DNA of 64,000 bases from Bedellia somnulentella. Taxonomy: Eukaryota; Arthropoda; Insecta; Lepidoptera; Bedelliidae. The notes under the pieces are model-generated. The model searched no databases. It saw only the letters and a list, made by a program, of their open reading frames with translations, and had not been told where the DNA came from. Shown piece after piece: positions 22,769 through 35,057 of this stretch. The stretch's first letter is position 1. Every line of letters begins with the position of its first letter. Both the position numbers and the translations under genes were made by a program. The stretch covers positions 13,411,213 to 13,475,212 of the forward strand of contig OY755183.1 of the NCBI GenBank assembly GCA_963576735.1. The letters run 5' to 3'.

Positions 22769-23670
22769 ATGTATTTAAGAATTATATTTATGTTTTTTTT
22801 TGTTGGTTTCCTAGCTTGATGAATCGAGATTTTTTTTGTTGAAGGTCCTTAAGAAACTAAGTACCAGCGAGAGATAATTTTAAATCTATCAAGTTGATCT
22901 GCACTGAACAGTGACGAATAAGAATCCTCAGAAGTACTTTAGTTTCACTTTTCTGTTTTTACATCTGTTGCTCCGTAAGAGGAGTCTCTAGGTGGAGAAC
23001 CAACACGAAGCAAACGAACAATCTAAGACCTCTTACCAAATGTAGTAAGTAGCAAAATGCATTTATCGTTTAACACGCTGAGCATAGGCTACGTGGTAAG
23101 TATAGTGTACCATTTTCTAAGATACATATAATATGTACAAAATATATACTACGGTATTAGATCTCAGTGTAGTCCCCATTCAAGAACAAGCAATGTAAGA
23201 CAGAACGTGATGAGATTCTCTAAGAAATTCCAAGTAGCGCTAGCGTTTTATATTCTGGTTGAAATTACGCGTAATGTATGTAAAGTTCCTTTATAGGGTC
23301 ACCCATTCACCTACATTTTAGTATGCCCTCACATTCGCGCCGTATTGGTTATACGATTCACAGTACGGAAACTATGTACTGACTTTTTTGACCAGTACTT
23401 TCAGCAATGTAGTAGAGATAATGTAATATTAGCTAACGTGATCGAGGGATAAATGAAATATTTCTGAACCATAAACCATAACTTTGATCATTGACAAAAA
23501 CACTCGTGACTGTGCTGAACTTAAGGTGAAAAGTTTGCACAATTTTTTTATTTAGAGAACAAATAACCGCCATTTTGTAGTTTGTAAAAAGACAGTGAAA
23601 CAATTCGTAATTATGAAATATTTATTTCTGTATTAACTAGACAAGTATCCGTCTTTTTCGAATATTAAGA
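22769..23670. other. No recognisable feature
   Basis: No gene or repeat recognised. Confidence 0.45.
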
Positions 23671-23672
23671 AA

Positions 23673-23850
23673 ATGTAACATAAACGTTCACACCGTTTAT
23701 CCCCGAAGGGGTTGGCAGAGATACCGAAACTTATGAACAACGTGACAGCGCCACCTATTGTCCAAAGTAGGTATCCACGTTTTGCCCCCTATCAGTGTAC
23801 TCACGTGATAGGGGGCAGGCCTACCGCCGTTTTGTACGCATACACTAAGA
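23673..23850 (-). mobile_element. SINE-D, 5'-truncated
   Basis: 'aacataaacgttcacaccg', 'atccccgaaggggttggcag', 'ctcacgtgatagggggcagg' and 'cgccgttttgtacgc'. The tRNA-like head is missing. Confidence 0.75.
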
Positions 23851-25599
23851 CAATAATAATACAATAAGATGCTGTTAATGTTGATCAAAATTTCAAAACC
23901 AAATAGTAAGACTAGATTTCCCAGCGAGTTTTCGCCAACTTTTATATTGACGACCCTCGAGTTGATATTTGCTCGCAATTGTTTAAGCTCAGATGAGTTG
24001 ATTCTACAATGATTGGTATAATACAGCAAAAAATATACTGCTTTGTAGAAGACCACCTGGTCTTTATTCAAGATGCAGGAACAAAACAGACTATTATTAT
24101 GCACAAACAAATTGCTTTCGTATGTTATGTACTCGTTTAACGCTGTATACGTTTACAATTTATATGGCTGTCTTTTATGGTATTTCTCTTATTTTTTATT
24201 CAACATCCTGTATGTTCAAATTACTATTTACGAACATAGGTTTACTAGTATATTTTAGAGTTAATACTTATTATACTTTTATATATATTTTTCATGTGGC
24301 CTAAATGTTGTTATTTATATGTTTAGAGACTAATTTGCCATTGATGATAATAAATTATTTTAGGATTATTTTTATATCGCTCTTAATTTATTTCCTAAAA
24401 AACCGGTTGAGTGCAGATGGCGTGTCTACACCTAATTTAACTATAAAAGAATTTTCATGTTAATTCGAATATTTCATATTTCTATTTCGCCATGCTTGTC
24501 AGGGAACAAACATTTTATGTTAAGGATATCCCTTTTTTTCTGGACGGACTTTTAGCGCAATATTTTTCGAGCCGAGACCTCGTTTCCACTAAGAGCGAAG
24601 ACGTGTTGCTGAGGCCGCCATGATGTCACATTTCCGGCAAAATGGCGGGAAAAGACAGTGTGAAGACCATTTGTACTAATACATCTTACTACTCGTTCTC
24701 ATCCTGTATAGCTCAATACATTATGTATAGTTATATGTAAAATTAATAAGCTTATGCATTACCGTATAGTTTCGGTATAGATAGATTTGCACTAGTACTT
24801 CTCTTGCATTGGGTTTTGTAGGAGGTGACTGAGTAAAGTAAGGTTAAGAAGTTATCACCAAAAACTCGTTATTTAATCATCTTCTGCCCTTTAAAATATA
24901 TATGAATAATGGGTAATTTCGAAGCTCTTGCTATACTTTTTTGTTATAAAGACATACGTTTCGGCAGGTAGATAACTTATTTACATAGCATATAACAATT
25001 TCGTAGGCTCATTAAATCTTAAGCCGCATTGCACCTAGCGCAGATGAGAGAGGATATTTGCAAATCAGGCACTTTGAAAACCACAAGATTGCGGTGATTC
25101 AAGTGGGATTGCGGCATTAGTCAACTAAATATTACGAGCTAGAGGACCTGACATAGCAATGATCTTTCAATAATCATATCATTATAAACCCGTAGTAAAC
25201 AAAGGAGGTGAAAGCTTGTAGAGGAATGCCAACGATCACGCAAAGGCGAATGACCCGCGATTCCAGATATAAATATGTAGCTAATAAGTGATCGCACGTA
25301 ACAATGGTGATCATGATTAGTGATTGGTAATCAGTGATTACTGGATCACGATTTGACGTGCCAATTTGACACGATCGGTGCGCGCGAGTCGCTAATCTAT
25401 TCGATATCGTCGTAGTAAATTTACATGGAATATGAGGCGTGAGCGATGTATGGGTCGATACGGTAAGCGAATAGTAATGCAGAGTTGGTGTGTTTTGGGT
25501 CCCCAAAATATGTCTGTCCATGTGGATGGAGTAAAAGTAGTCAATTAGAAATTTGTAGAGCAGATGTCGGTGGTTATGCTAGTGACAGAGATTTATTAA
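23851..25599. other. No firm feature
   Basis: Mostly unrecognised AT-rich DNA. A very old SINE-A may lie at 24800-24970 (plus: 'ggaggtgactgag', 'gaagctcttgctatac'). The stretch near 25240-25390 is rich in GATCA/TGATC words but forms no clear element. Confidence 0.35.
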
Positions 25600-25690
25600 A
25601 AAAAAGAGTTCGGAAGAGTGACCAATAAAAGGGAATGTATGAAAAGATTGGTGAATGTAAACGAAAGTAGTGAGGTTTGCTAGGATGCAT
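25600..25690 (+). mobile_element. LINE-B internal fragment
   Basis: 'aaaagggaatgtatgaaaag' and 'gtgaggtttgctaggat' match RT end codons; the tail is absent. Confidence 0.5.
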
Positions 25691-25842
25691 TTTTACACGG
25701 ATAAACACAAGCTACAATAGATGATTATTTTTTATTCAATTGATATGCTCTACCTACCCCAATAGTAGTTATGTAGCGTACCTTGAGAATTAGTAAGTCA
25801 TACCATAATGAACAGAAAAACTTCGGTAAGAGGTTGGTAAAA

Positions 25843-26094
25843 CATACATACATACATATACTCGCGGCTGTAAATCCCTAGAAGGGGTAGCCAGAGCTAA
25901 GGAATTAGAAATTCCTCAGCCACTTTTGGAAATGTGAGTGGGGAAATGATGGTAAAAGTAAAGGTTGTTGGTGATGGGTCTCCCAACCGCATCGCCCAAA
26001 AAATTCCTTAAAAGCCCCAATATCGTTAGTCGCCACCAACGTACACCCATCGGAAGAAATGGGGTAGTGCTATTCTAAGCCGAAACTACACAGC
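25843..26094 (-). mobile_element. SINE-A (subfamily I), full length
   Basis: All blocks are present. Direct repeat TTGGTAAAA (25834-25842, 26098-26106), with three extra A's between head and right repeat. Confidence 0.88.
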
Positions 26095-26479
26095 AAATTG
26101 GTAAAAGCGAAGCAAAAATTTGTATTTCTAACCTTTGTTACATATTAAGCAATTCCCATCAAATATTAAGACACCGTAAAGCCTTTAAATCTCGAGAACA
26201 ATATATTCAATCGTGAGTTACACCAACACTTGGCTCTTGACATTGAGATCTGTAACGAATCGGAATTATTCGTGACTATTGTTATTCACATTCGTTCTTA
26301 AACTATCTATCTGTATCTCATTTTGTTTGGCATTTGGTCGTATGTTATATTAATTGACAATAATCAGGGTTATACATCCCAAGAAGTTGTAGCCAGAGCT
26401 TTAAAACTATTACAACTTACTAATCTACCTTTAGAAGTTTGTTACATTATAGTATAATATACTAATAAATAAAGGCATA

Positions 26480-26760
26480 ATAGGCTAATAAATAAAGAAT
26501 AAATAAAGGAAAGAAAAATTTCGACACAGGCGGGTATCGAACCCGCGACCTCGGGTATACGCCCCGCCCCGACGCTGTGTCAATTGAGCTACCGTGTCGA
26601 TGACTGCCAGTGGGAAATTCTTATATCCTTTATTTCTTTTACACGTTTAAGTTGTGTTTGCGTTTCCTACCTCTGAATTTTTATGTCTACCTTTTCAGAT
26701 AGAATGTAAATGTTGAAAACGCCTAACTATCACATAATTTAAATCTTTTTGTTCATGAAA
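26480..26760 (-). repeat. Repeat-C partial dimer
   Basis: Read on the minus strand, the 3' part of one unit (ccccacatgagg, ttcatgaac) joins through 'ttaaattatgtgatagttag' and 'gcgtttt' to the leader of a second unit with its tRNA-like core and a tail of TTTATTTATTC-like repeats. The same junction occurs in the arrays near 38 kb and 58 kb, so the tandem arrangement predates those arrays. Confidence 0.7.
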
Positions 26761-26885
26761 ACCTCATGTGGGGATTATTACTAATAAATAAAGAATAAAT
26801 AAAGGAAAAAAATATTAATACCTTATTTATTAGTAATAATCCCCCCCACATGAGGTATTCATGAACAAAAGGACTTAAATCACAT
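26738..26885. repeat. Inverted pair of Repeat-C tails
   Basis: 'cctcatgtggggattattac' (minus tail, about 26762-26781) faces 'gtaataatccc' plus 'cacatgaggtattcatgaac' (plus tail, about 26833-26862). This is a tail-to-tail inverted repeat with a spacer of about 50 bp. Confidence 0.7.
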
Positions 26886-26889
26886 AATA

Positions 26890-27020
26890 AGCGGTTCGTG
26901 ATGGTTGTCCCTGGGTCACCCAACTATCACTTAAAAAGTACCAAATACTCAAGTGGTTTTTTTACATCACGCGCGGGAAGAATTGGGTTCGTGCTATTTT
27001 AAGCCACTATTAATATCGCT
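26890..27020 (-). mobile_element. SINE-A, old
   Basis: 'cgtgatggttgtccctgggt', 'ggaagaattgggttcgtgct' and 'ttttaagccac' follow SINE-A order on the minus strand. Confidence 0.4.
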
Positions 27021-27399
27021 ATTTATTGAAATAAAGTGTTATTTTGAGATGAGGTAGCCTAAAAGGAATACTATAACTTTGTTGTTACCGTTACACTTAT
27101 CGTTCCTTTTTCATTGATGTAAAAAGCGGTAGAAACATGTATCGTACCCCAAGGATATCCACATCCACAACGGCAATGCTTAATACATCATGTTTTTATT
27201 TATTTATATTGATAATGAATAACAGAAGAGAACATATATAATATACTTAAAGCACACTTAAAGACTTTGGGAAAGTAAGAAGGTCGAGAATCGATCCGGT
27301 TGTAACTGTATAAAACTAATTACTATAACGGCTTATCATTAATTGTTGATAAGGAACTCCTTCGAACTGATCCTAAACATCGCTAGACTAGATGACATC

Positions 27400-28795
27400 A
27401 TCTTTTACTAGAAATCCAAACTCACTATCAAACAGTTCCTTAAAATCCCTTAACTAAATATCATCATCTTTACAGTACTTTTAAAAGTAAAGAGATAAAA
27501 AGGTAGAAAGATTTACAAGTTCATTTTGTAAGTGACATGAAAGTGGCTACGCCCGCCGTTTTGTTGCCGTTGGTTCAGCATCTTGTAGACTCACTTGTGT
27601 AATGTTTACTTTGATCAGCTTGTTGAAATGCGAATGGAGAACAATATTGCGCACATTCAGATAAAAAAGATAATGTACTCAAAAAAGCTGGTGTCCGAAG
27701 TGTGAAGAAGAAATGTGCTTGAATGTAAACCAAGCTCGCAGGTTTGCCAATATCGTGTAAAGTCGATAGTCACTACCAACTCAAATGGGAACTATGTAAT
27801 TACAGCAATAAAAAAAAAACTTTATCAATCGGGGCTTTTATTTATGTGTGACTCAGTTGCCATTTTATAGAACGCAAAATTATTTATTTTCGGCCATCAA
27901 TTAGAAGTTTAAGACATAGCGCTAAGCTATAGTTCTTTATATTTAAGTAAATCCTTATCCACCACCAAACTAAAGTACTAGTACTTTTAAAATTTAAGAC
28001 GTGTAAAGGTATTAAGATTTACGGCTACATTTCATAAGTGACATGAAAGTGGCTCCGCCATTTTGTTGCCGTTGTTTCAGCATCTTGTAGACCCGCTTGT
28101 GTAATGCTTACTTTGATCAGCTAGTTGGAACGCCCGTGAGATAACACGGCTTGCCTTGCCTCTGATGTTTTGGAGAGCTTATTCGTGTATCAGAAAAAAA
28201 TATGGATCATATAATAATCATAAAGCCTATCATTGTCACTGGTTCATAAAACATAAAAAATCAATTTCATTTCATTTTGTTTGTGGATTGAAAATCTAAA
28301 GTTTTGCCATAAATATTATTTATAGACTCACGCAATTAGCGCCCTTCGGGATAGCCAGATAGGTTTGCTTGTAACAACATTTTTTGATTAATCGGAGTTT
28401 TGCTTTATATGTGACTTCGTTAATGTTTTATAACGCTGAAATATATTATTTACTATACTGCGAACAGTTAGAAGTTTCTTCTATAGCGCTAAGTTATAGT
28501 TACTAATATTTAAGAAATCCAAACCCTTCAAAAACCAACACTTGAAAATCCCTACACTAAATAACATCATCTTCATAGTAAAAACGTAGAAAGATTTATG
28601 GCCACATTTCATAAGTGACATGAAAGTGGCTCCGCCATTTTGTTGCCGTTGTTTCAGCATCTTGTAGACTCGCTCGAGCAATGATTACTTTGATCAGCTA
28701 GTTGGAACGCCGGTGAGACAACACGGCCTGGCCTAGCCTCTGATGTTTTGGAGAGATTGTTCGTGTATCAGGAAAAAATATGGGTCTATAATAAT
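27400..28795. repeat. Three degenerate tandem copies of an unknown ~0.5-kb unit
   Basis: Markers recur in the same order: 'agtgacatgaaagtggct', 'cgttttgttgccgtt'-like, 'cagcatcttgtagac' and 'ctttgatcagct'. The GGCT marker falls at about 27545, 28051 and 28628, giving spacings of about 506 and 577 bp. The second and third copies also share 'gcgctaag-tatag' and 'tctgatgttttggagag'. Not tied to any of the SINE families. Copy 1 holds a LINE-B fragment at its end. Confidence 0.75.
27662..27797 (+). mobile_element. LINE-B fragment, diverged
   Basis: 'gataatgtactcaaaaaagc', 'tggtgtccgaagtgtgaaga', 'caggtttgccaatatcgtg', 'gggaacta'. Frameshifted and without tail. Confidence 0.6.
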
Positions 28796-28842
28796 CAAAA
28801 AGTTTGTACTTTGAAATGGTTCTCAGACATTCTTTGTTTCAT

Positions 28843-29075
28843 CACTACACGCCCTAACTCTACGAGGCCTAACTTTACAAACTCTACACCTTAGTCAAAA
28901 TATGTGGCTTGGCCATTTCGCTACATTCACATCAGCGTAAGGTGAAAAATTAATTCACTGTTCATTAATTTTGTTTTATACAATGGTTCTTGTAGTAACG
29001 AACGGCCAAGCCACATATTTTGACTAAGGTGTAGAGTTTGTAAAGTTAGGCCTCGTAGAGTTAGGGCGTGTAGTG
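28843..29075. mobile_element. MITE with perfect 72-bp terminal inverted repeats
   Basis: 233 bp in all. The 72 nt from 28843 (starting CACTACACGCCCTAACTCTA) are the exact reverse complement of the 72 nt ending at 29075. The 89-bp loop shows no ORF. The CACTA start would suit the CACTA superfamily, but flanking bases show no clear TSD. Identity of the arms argues for a young insertion. Confidence 0.8.
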
Positions 29076-29195
29076 TTAGGAGCTTGGCTTTACATGAGAT
29101 CTGATAATAAAAATGTATTTTGGTGGGATTTCATTTCTTTTTGTAAGTTGTTTGTAACATATTTATTTTTAAACAAGTAGTACCTATACCTATAT

Positions 29196-29665
29196 ATATA
29201 TATCAAGTTTTAGATCAGATTAGACCTCTAGCGTCAAAAATGAAAATTACAGGTCTCATACAAACTCCCATCCCCTAGATTAAGGGGTCGGAGGATGAAA
29301 GTTACAAGTTTTATATTTTTTTTGTTGTTTGTGTGGTAATACTAGCTTACATACAAAATTTCAGCTTTCTAGGACATTAGGAAATACCCTAAGAATTTTG
29401 ATGATCATCAGTGAGTCAGTGACGAAATCAGCGTTTTGTAGATATAAATAAAATCTGAAGTATAAGAGCTAAAGTAATTAAAACTTTATAGGTTCAATAA
29501 GTCCGCTATTAACAATATATCCCGAAAATTTTGTTGATCTAGCATAATCCAAACCCAAGTTATGAATGTCTAAAAAAACGACGATGCGCTTCGAGAAAAG
29601 GTAGGTAGTGCCCGTGCGCTTCGCTTGGGTCGTCTTGGCGGGGGCACTACCGTGCCCCCAGATAA
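29196..29665. repeat. Unclassified repeat-like segment with terminal hairpin
   Basis: 'taaggggtcggaggatgaaa', 'acaaaatttcagctttctag' and 'gatgatcatcagtgagtcag', then a GGTAGTGCCC/GGGCACTACC hairpin near 29610-29653. From memory, similar text is common in insect genomes as a dispersed repeat; I cannot name the family. Confidence 0.4.
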
Positions 29666-30204
29666 AGAATAATTTTTAGAACTACGCAATTATTGACCTG
29701 CGGGACAAGCGGATAATATTGATTGAAACTTTAACGTATCAAAAGAAATACAGAAAAAATAGTATAGTAGAAATATATAAAATGTAGAATAACTTAAAAT
29801 GTTGTAATTGGTCCTTGATATAAATTGGTGTATGTATAACATATGTAATAATCATTGAATGTCCTGCTTATAATTGAAAGCAATTTATTATGGATTTTTA
29901 TTGATAGCCTAAAGCTACGATTATTTTCTACCACAATATCACTATTGGATAATTTAATCTGATCTTGAGTTTGAACTTGAAATAGTATTCTTTAAAGCTA
30001 TTTAAATAATATAATTTTATAAACATAGCTAATGTTATCACAGTTTTGATTTACACTACCAATAATACTAATTATTATGATTTGTTTCCATTGCTGCATT
30101 TACCGCACTCGTACTACAAGTCTTACCTGTAACAAGGAAAAAAAACACATTTAGTTTAAGATATATTTTCATTACTATTGTTTGTTATTATATTGGCTAT
30201 AAAA

Positions 30205-30420
30205 AGTCGACTACAATAACACTAACACATTTCTTCTGGTGTCGCAAGAAGCGATTTTAAGTTTTGGGACCTTTAATGTGATGGTTGGACGATTGGAGCT
30301 GCCGTCCCATTACGAACCGAATTTTGCAAACTATTCCTCACTCAGATTCTTTAAAAGGCTGAGGAATTTCGGTGTTGACGCTCTTGCTATCCCTTTTTGG
30401 AATTAATAACCGTTACTTAT
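30205..30420 (+). mobile_element. SINE-A, old (shared by both duplicates)
   Basis: 'acatttcttctggtgtcgca', 'gaagcgattttaag', 'ttaaaaggctgaggaatttc' and 'ctcttgctatcc'. Orthologous copy at 60490-60715. Confidence 0.55.
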
Positions 30421-31269
30421 TAGTTACAATTACTAGAAAGCGTTTACAAATCTTCTAACAAATAGACTTTTCACATTTATATGGCAATAACAGCACCTTC
30501 GAAAACATAATTATCGTTTTCCAACTTATTTTGTTATAGGTAAAAGTGTAAAGTACATACTAGTGGTGTGTGTAACGAAAGTAATTCTATAAGAATTGCA
30601 GGCAATACGCGATTATGGCCGCTGTAAAACATAAATTGTATAGTATCGAAAACACTATTGAGTAAACTAATAACAATAAATGTTTATTGGTACAATAAGT
30701 GTCAAACATGGTGGTAAGCAGTCATATGTGAAAATTAGATATAGCAAACTTCGGTTAGGTGCAGGATCTATTGGAGGCTACAGGATGTGATATTAAAATT
30801 ATTCAGTTATGTCCAGATGTTGGTTTATATATTGGGTTTATTTTGGTAATGAGTGCAATTGGATTTTGCGTCTTAATTAAGTATTTAAACCTAATCTTAC
30901 ACTTCTATCGTTGTAAAAATCCTTAATAATATTAAAGTCATATAAGTGAGCAAAGCTAGAGGTCCCGTAGTCGCGTACTAATATTGGAAACAGAAAATTT
31001 CCAGAAATTCTAAAAACTTCAAGAATACCGCTAGCCAAGTAGATTAAGCATACATCAAGATAGAATTTAGTCCGGAAGCTCTAAGTTATTATAACTTAAA
31101 TCTTCAGTAATGGGTGCAAAGAATAAAGTCATTTATAAAATATCCATGGGTACATTTTTGCGTAGTGTCTCCAGGGATACCATGGGACTGAAGGCGTTTA
31201 AATTTTAATCAAATTAAGTGGAGAATAACTTTTATCACTTGCGATAATGAAAAAGTTGAACGAATGTTT

Positions 31270-31430
31270 AGAACCTTTATAAAAAATTAAAAAGCGATCT
31301 GCAGAGAATAGATGAGCGCGTATGTGTATGTGAAAATTTATTAAAGTGAGATACGCGAATCAAGCGAGAGCTTTATAGGGATCGTACTAGCCGGGAGTAA
31401 TAGTCTTTACCTACCCTAATGGGAATAAAT
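31270..31430 (+). mobile_element. LINE-B, old (shared by both duplicates)
   Basis: 'gggatcgtactagccgggag', 'taatagtctttacctaccct' and 'aatgggaataaat' follow LINE-B. Copy 2 equivalent near 62200-62365. Confidence 0.5.
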
Positions 31431-32714
31431 ATGGAATTATAAGTAAGTTCGGAGAAGGTGATAGTTCCTATAGAGAACAATACTAATTTAATATGCCATT
31501 CGTGTAGATGCTTTTACAACACACCAACAAATATAGAGTCCGGCTATTTCAATCCAACACTTCATAGCAACCTGTTTCATAAAATATTGAAGCCGCTACA
31601 AGCCACATAAATATTCTGGGTTAATGTATCCGCTACGTAAACATTTGCGAACCACAAAGAAAAGGCGTAATTGACATATCAATTTGTAGTTTACGGAACT
31701 AAATACGAACAAAGATTAAAATAGATTAGCAGTGCATTGGCCCCTTTTATTAAATTACTCGGACTAGACTAGGTGCGGCGTCTGGAAAACTACTGAACAC
31801 ATACGTATTGTGTTTTATGCCTTTGTTTGAATGTTTCGTGGCGCGTCGTCTAAGAATTCTACTATATCTTACTGAGGTGTCAAAGGCGTCTTAAGGATAA
31901 ATAGACTGTTGAATAGTAATAAAATAATGGTGATTTCATTTTATATCATTACTGAGTCTATCGTCATTACTAGTATCTTACATTTCTATATAGCCTACCA
32001 TGTAAGCAAAGTGCGGTTTGACAGGGCCTAATTTACTATTTACCGTGATGGTATAATATCCAGGAGCGACGGCTAAACTAGCTAGCAAAATGAAAGGATG
32101 GTCATGAATTTAATAAATATAAACTAAATTTTGCGAACGGATATCTACTGTTCATCAAAGTCACGAAGGTATTAAAATTATCAAGTCAACTGTTTGAGGT
32201 CTGAGTGAAACACATACCCCTAAGAGAAGTGATGGAAGCATCAGTTAACAAGTAAATCATCTAAACCCGAGACGCTGGCTTCTCTTGGAACACCTCTTGT
32301 AAGAAAACTCGGATTATGAATTTGAGATGAATTGGGGTTAGTAAATTAATATTGCCGTGGTACTCATAAGACAAACACTTTTGTTAAAAAATAATAATGA
32401 TTTTATAAATTGAGGTGCAAAAAGAAAGTTAAAGGAAAAAGACGGACGCTTCCTGCGATACCAAGGAGTTTCTAAATTATAAAACTTTTTATTAAAAGGC
32501 TGAGACTGGCTGGAGTAGTTAGGGTGAGAGTAAAATTTTACAAATCATGTCTATCTATTGTAGAGTTTCTGTATATTTATCGAATATTTTGTTCAATTTG
32601 CATGCACTGCATGCGTGCATTCGCTTGTCTCTAAATTTGTGTCTGTTATCTGACTAGATTAGACGTTAGGTTAGTATCAATTTGGACTGAACCATCACAC
32701 TAGTCTATATAATT

Positions 32715-32940
32715 ATATACATCCACTTATGCGGCTTTAAATCCGTAGAAGGGGTAGCCAGAGCTTCAGAGCAAGAAGATCCTCAGCCACTTTTGGAAGA
32801 TAAGTGGGAAAAGATAGTAAAAATAGGTTGTTGGTGATGGGTCCCCTATGGGATTTCCCAAAAATAACTTAAAGATAACCACGGGAAGAAATAGGGTACA
32901 CTTTCCTATTTCTTCCCGTACCCTACACAGCTATAATAAT
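32715..32940 (-). mobile_element. SINE-A subfamily II-like, rearranged head
   Basis: 'gtagaaggggtagccagagc', 'cctcagccacttttggaag', 'gttgttggtgatgggt'. Near the head 'gggaagaaatagggtac' is followed by its inverted form 'cctatttcttcccgtaccct', a short local palindrome at about 32882-32923. Confidence 0.65.
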
Positions 32941-34160
32941 ATAGGCATCCACTTCATGTGACCAAAGCATTACTTCCTCCATCTACATTACTAACCACAT
33001 AATCTTTCACACGATAATACATGCGCTAGGTTTAATCTACAAGCAATATTCTCAACCCATTCCCGCTGATGTTAACCTAATTTCCAACCACAATAACACA
33101 TACGTTACATGGTATGGTATGTAGTACATACTATGCCAAGCGTACATTTCTAATGCACTGAATCTAATTTCTGTATCATTCGGTATGTTCAACCTTTATA
33201 GTTTATTGGAAGGGCCTAAAAGTCAATTAGCGTGGATTTTTCTCAACATTAGGTGAGAAAAACCACAGTTAAATATTTTTTTAGTCTAGTCAGTCATTAG
33301 TCAGTTAAATATATTTTTATTATTAAAGATACTTCTAAAAACAAAATCTCCCACCGATTATCTCGAACGAGGGTCATAGCGGTACATTTGAACATCACTT
33401 GGTATTTTGAGGAACCCTCGATATGTTATATCAATTCATATACTTCGGCTTTTCTATCTACTCATTTTTCGAAGCAGTCAATCTTTTGAGTTTCTCTCAT
33501 CAACTGTACCCAGCACTAGAATCTAGTCTCAATTGTCGCCTATTACTTAAATTACAAACAATCCCGAAGAAAGTAATTTAAGTACCCATCACACATGCAA
33601 TGAACCACGAAAGTACACGAATGCATGGATGGTCGGTGACCAGTGTCTCGGAACGAAAAACCTATTGCTTTCTAGTTTGGTTCCGTAGAAAATAAAAAAA
33701 TAGTGATCGCAAAATTTTTATAGAAGCGCGGTTTCATGTTTAAATTTAAAGATTCTTTTTTTTGGAAATTAATGATGTCAAGTTTATTTTGCTTGATAGA
33801 CACTGCGTTTTCTCTTATTGTTATAGATATTGATATTTTTTATATTTGTGTCGAAAATTGGTGCAAAATATATCGATGTGTCTACTGTTGCTTGCCATGA
33901 TTAAATATTACTAGGTTTTAGACACACAATTTAAATCTTTACAATTAATATTAATTCATCATAACATGGCTCGATTTCATATTAGGAATTGCCTTTCAAA
34001 AACTCGAATTCAATTAATTTCTTTGCAACGCCAAAGCAAATTATCGCAATATTTTGAGGTTTCGTCTCATTAAAACTTGTTTAAGCCATGAAAAGCAATT
34101 CTATGTTGCGGTTTAAATAAAGTAAAGAATAAGGCAATTTATGCCACCATATTCATTCAT
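32941..34160. other. No recognisable feature
   Basis: No gene or repeat recognised. Confidence 0.45.
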
Positions 34161-34168
34161 AGATATTT

Positions 34169-34426
34169 TTGGCAGATCTGCTTTGTGTGAACACACCTTC
34201 GAAGCCAAACCACCATATGCGTTTTGACAAACCTACAATTCTAGCAAAAGAGAATCGATTGATACCTAGAATGAAACGCGAATCTATTGAAATACAGAAA
34301 CATCCAAACTTCAATAGAGATGATTGTTGGCAATTACCACCTGCTTGGAACCCAATCATTAACACAACCAAGCATGGGAAGAACACTAGCAAGACTCCAG
34401 ATAACATTAGCTCTTTTTGTACATAG
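34169..34426 (+). pseudogene. Penelope-like element, C-terminal ORF remnant
   Basis: The frame has no ATG start and opens after a TAG at 34160. It encodes a segment with ILAKENRLIPRMKRESIEIQ, then KHPNFNRDDCWQLPPAWNPI. From memory, a run of 'E...R..R...EaIeI.kh...NRd.g..Lp..W..i' is characteristic of the region after the GIY-YIG endonuclease in Penelope-like retroelements and related GIY-YIG ORFs. The GIY-YIG core and the reverse transcriptase are not visible upstream, so this is a 5'-truncated scrap. It has no internal stop over about 80 codons, which suggests it is not very old. The minus-strand frame over the same span is a shadow. Confidence 0.55.
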
Positions 34427-35057
34427 CAAATATTAAACGCAAATGTAACTTAAATTTTGTGAAGGTAGTTAGTATTAATAATTTTATAGTACTGTATAAT
34501 GACAAATAAAACCTCAGTCTTCCCGTGACCATGATAACTGAAAGGTTTTCAAAACGTCGGGCTTTAAAAAACCATGTAATAAATAACACGCGATTAAAAT
34601 ATCCGAAAGTCAAAAGTTGTTTTAATTATAATGTGCAATCGTAAAAGTCTTAGAAAATACTAGAAAAACCAATGTTACGACTTAGGAAAGGTCTCGTGAA
34701 CGTCGTAAATTTCGAGTAGTTATAAGATCAATAGTTTATCAACAACTGTATAAAAAATATGATGCCTACTAATTGCCCGATTTTTTTATTTGCACCCATT
34801 CACTACGGAACCCAAATAATGAATCATTCGAGAAAGTGACCCTTGTCCTTCGTACGGTCAACCGGTTATAGTTGTGATTGCGTTTGGTGGGAAAATGAGC
34901 GATTAAGAAATATTGGCTCATGTCAGGACTATACATTACGTCAGATTTTGAGTTGCTGTTAAGGGTCGCTTTAAAATAGCACAATCTCATTTTATCACGT
35001 AGGTATTGTATGATGAAAGGTATTGTGGCTTTAAACTGATAGTTTAGTTAGATAGAT

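Larger units (their letters stand above)
29824..32697. repeat. Segmental duplication, copy 1
   Basis: Starts at 'attggtgtatgtataacat' and aligns in the same order with 59848-64000. In the first ~160 bp I count about 7 differences. It contains old SINE-A and LINE-B copies shared with copy 2, but none of copy 2's younger insertions. The right end cannot be fixed because copy 2 runs off the window. Confidence 0.9.

Noticed and set aside
23697..24110. 137-codon minus-strand ORF
   Set aside because: Its C-terminal half is the antisense of a SINE-D copy; the rest has no motif.
25174..25521. 115-codon minus-strand ORF
   Set aside because: No recognisable domain and repetitive GATCA-rich DNA; no supporting signals.
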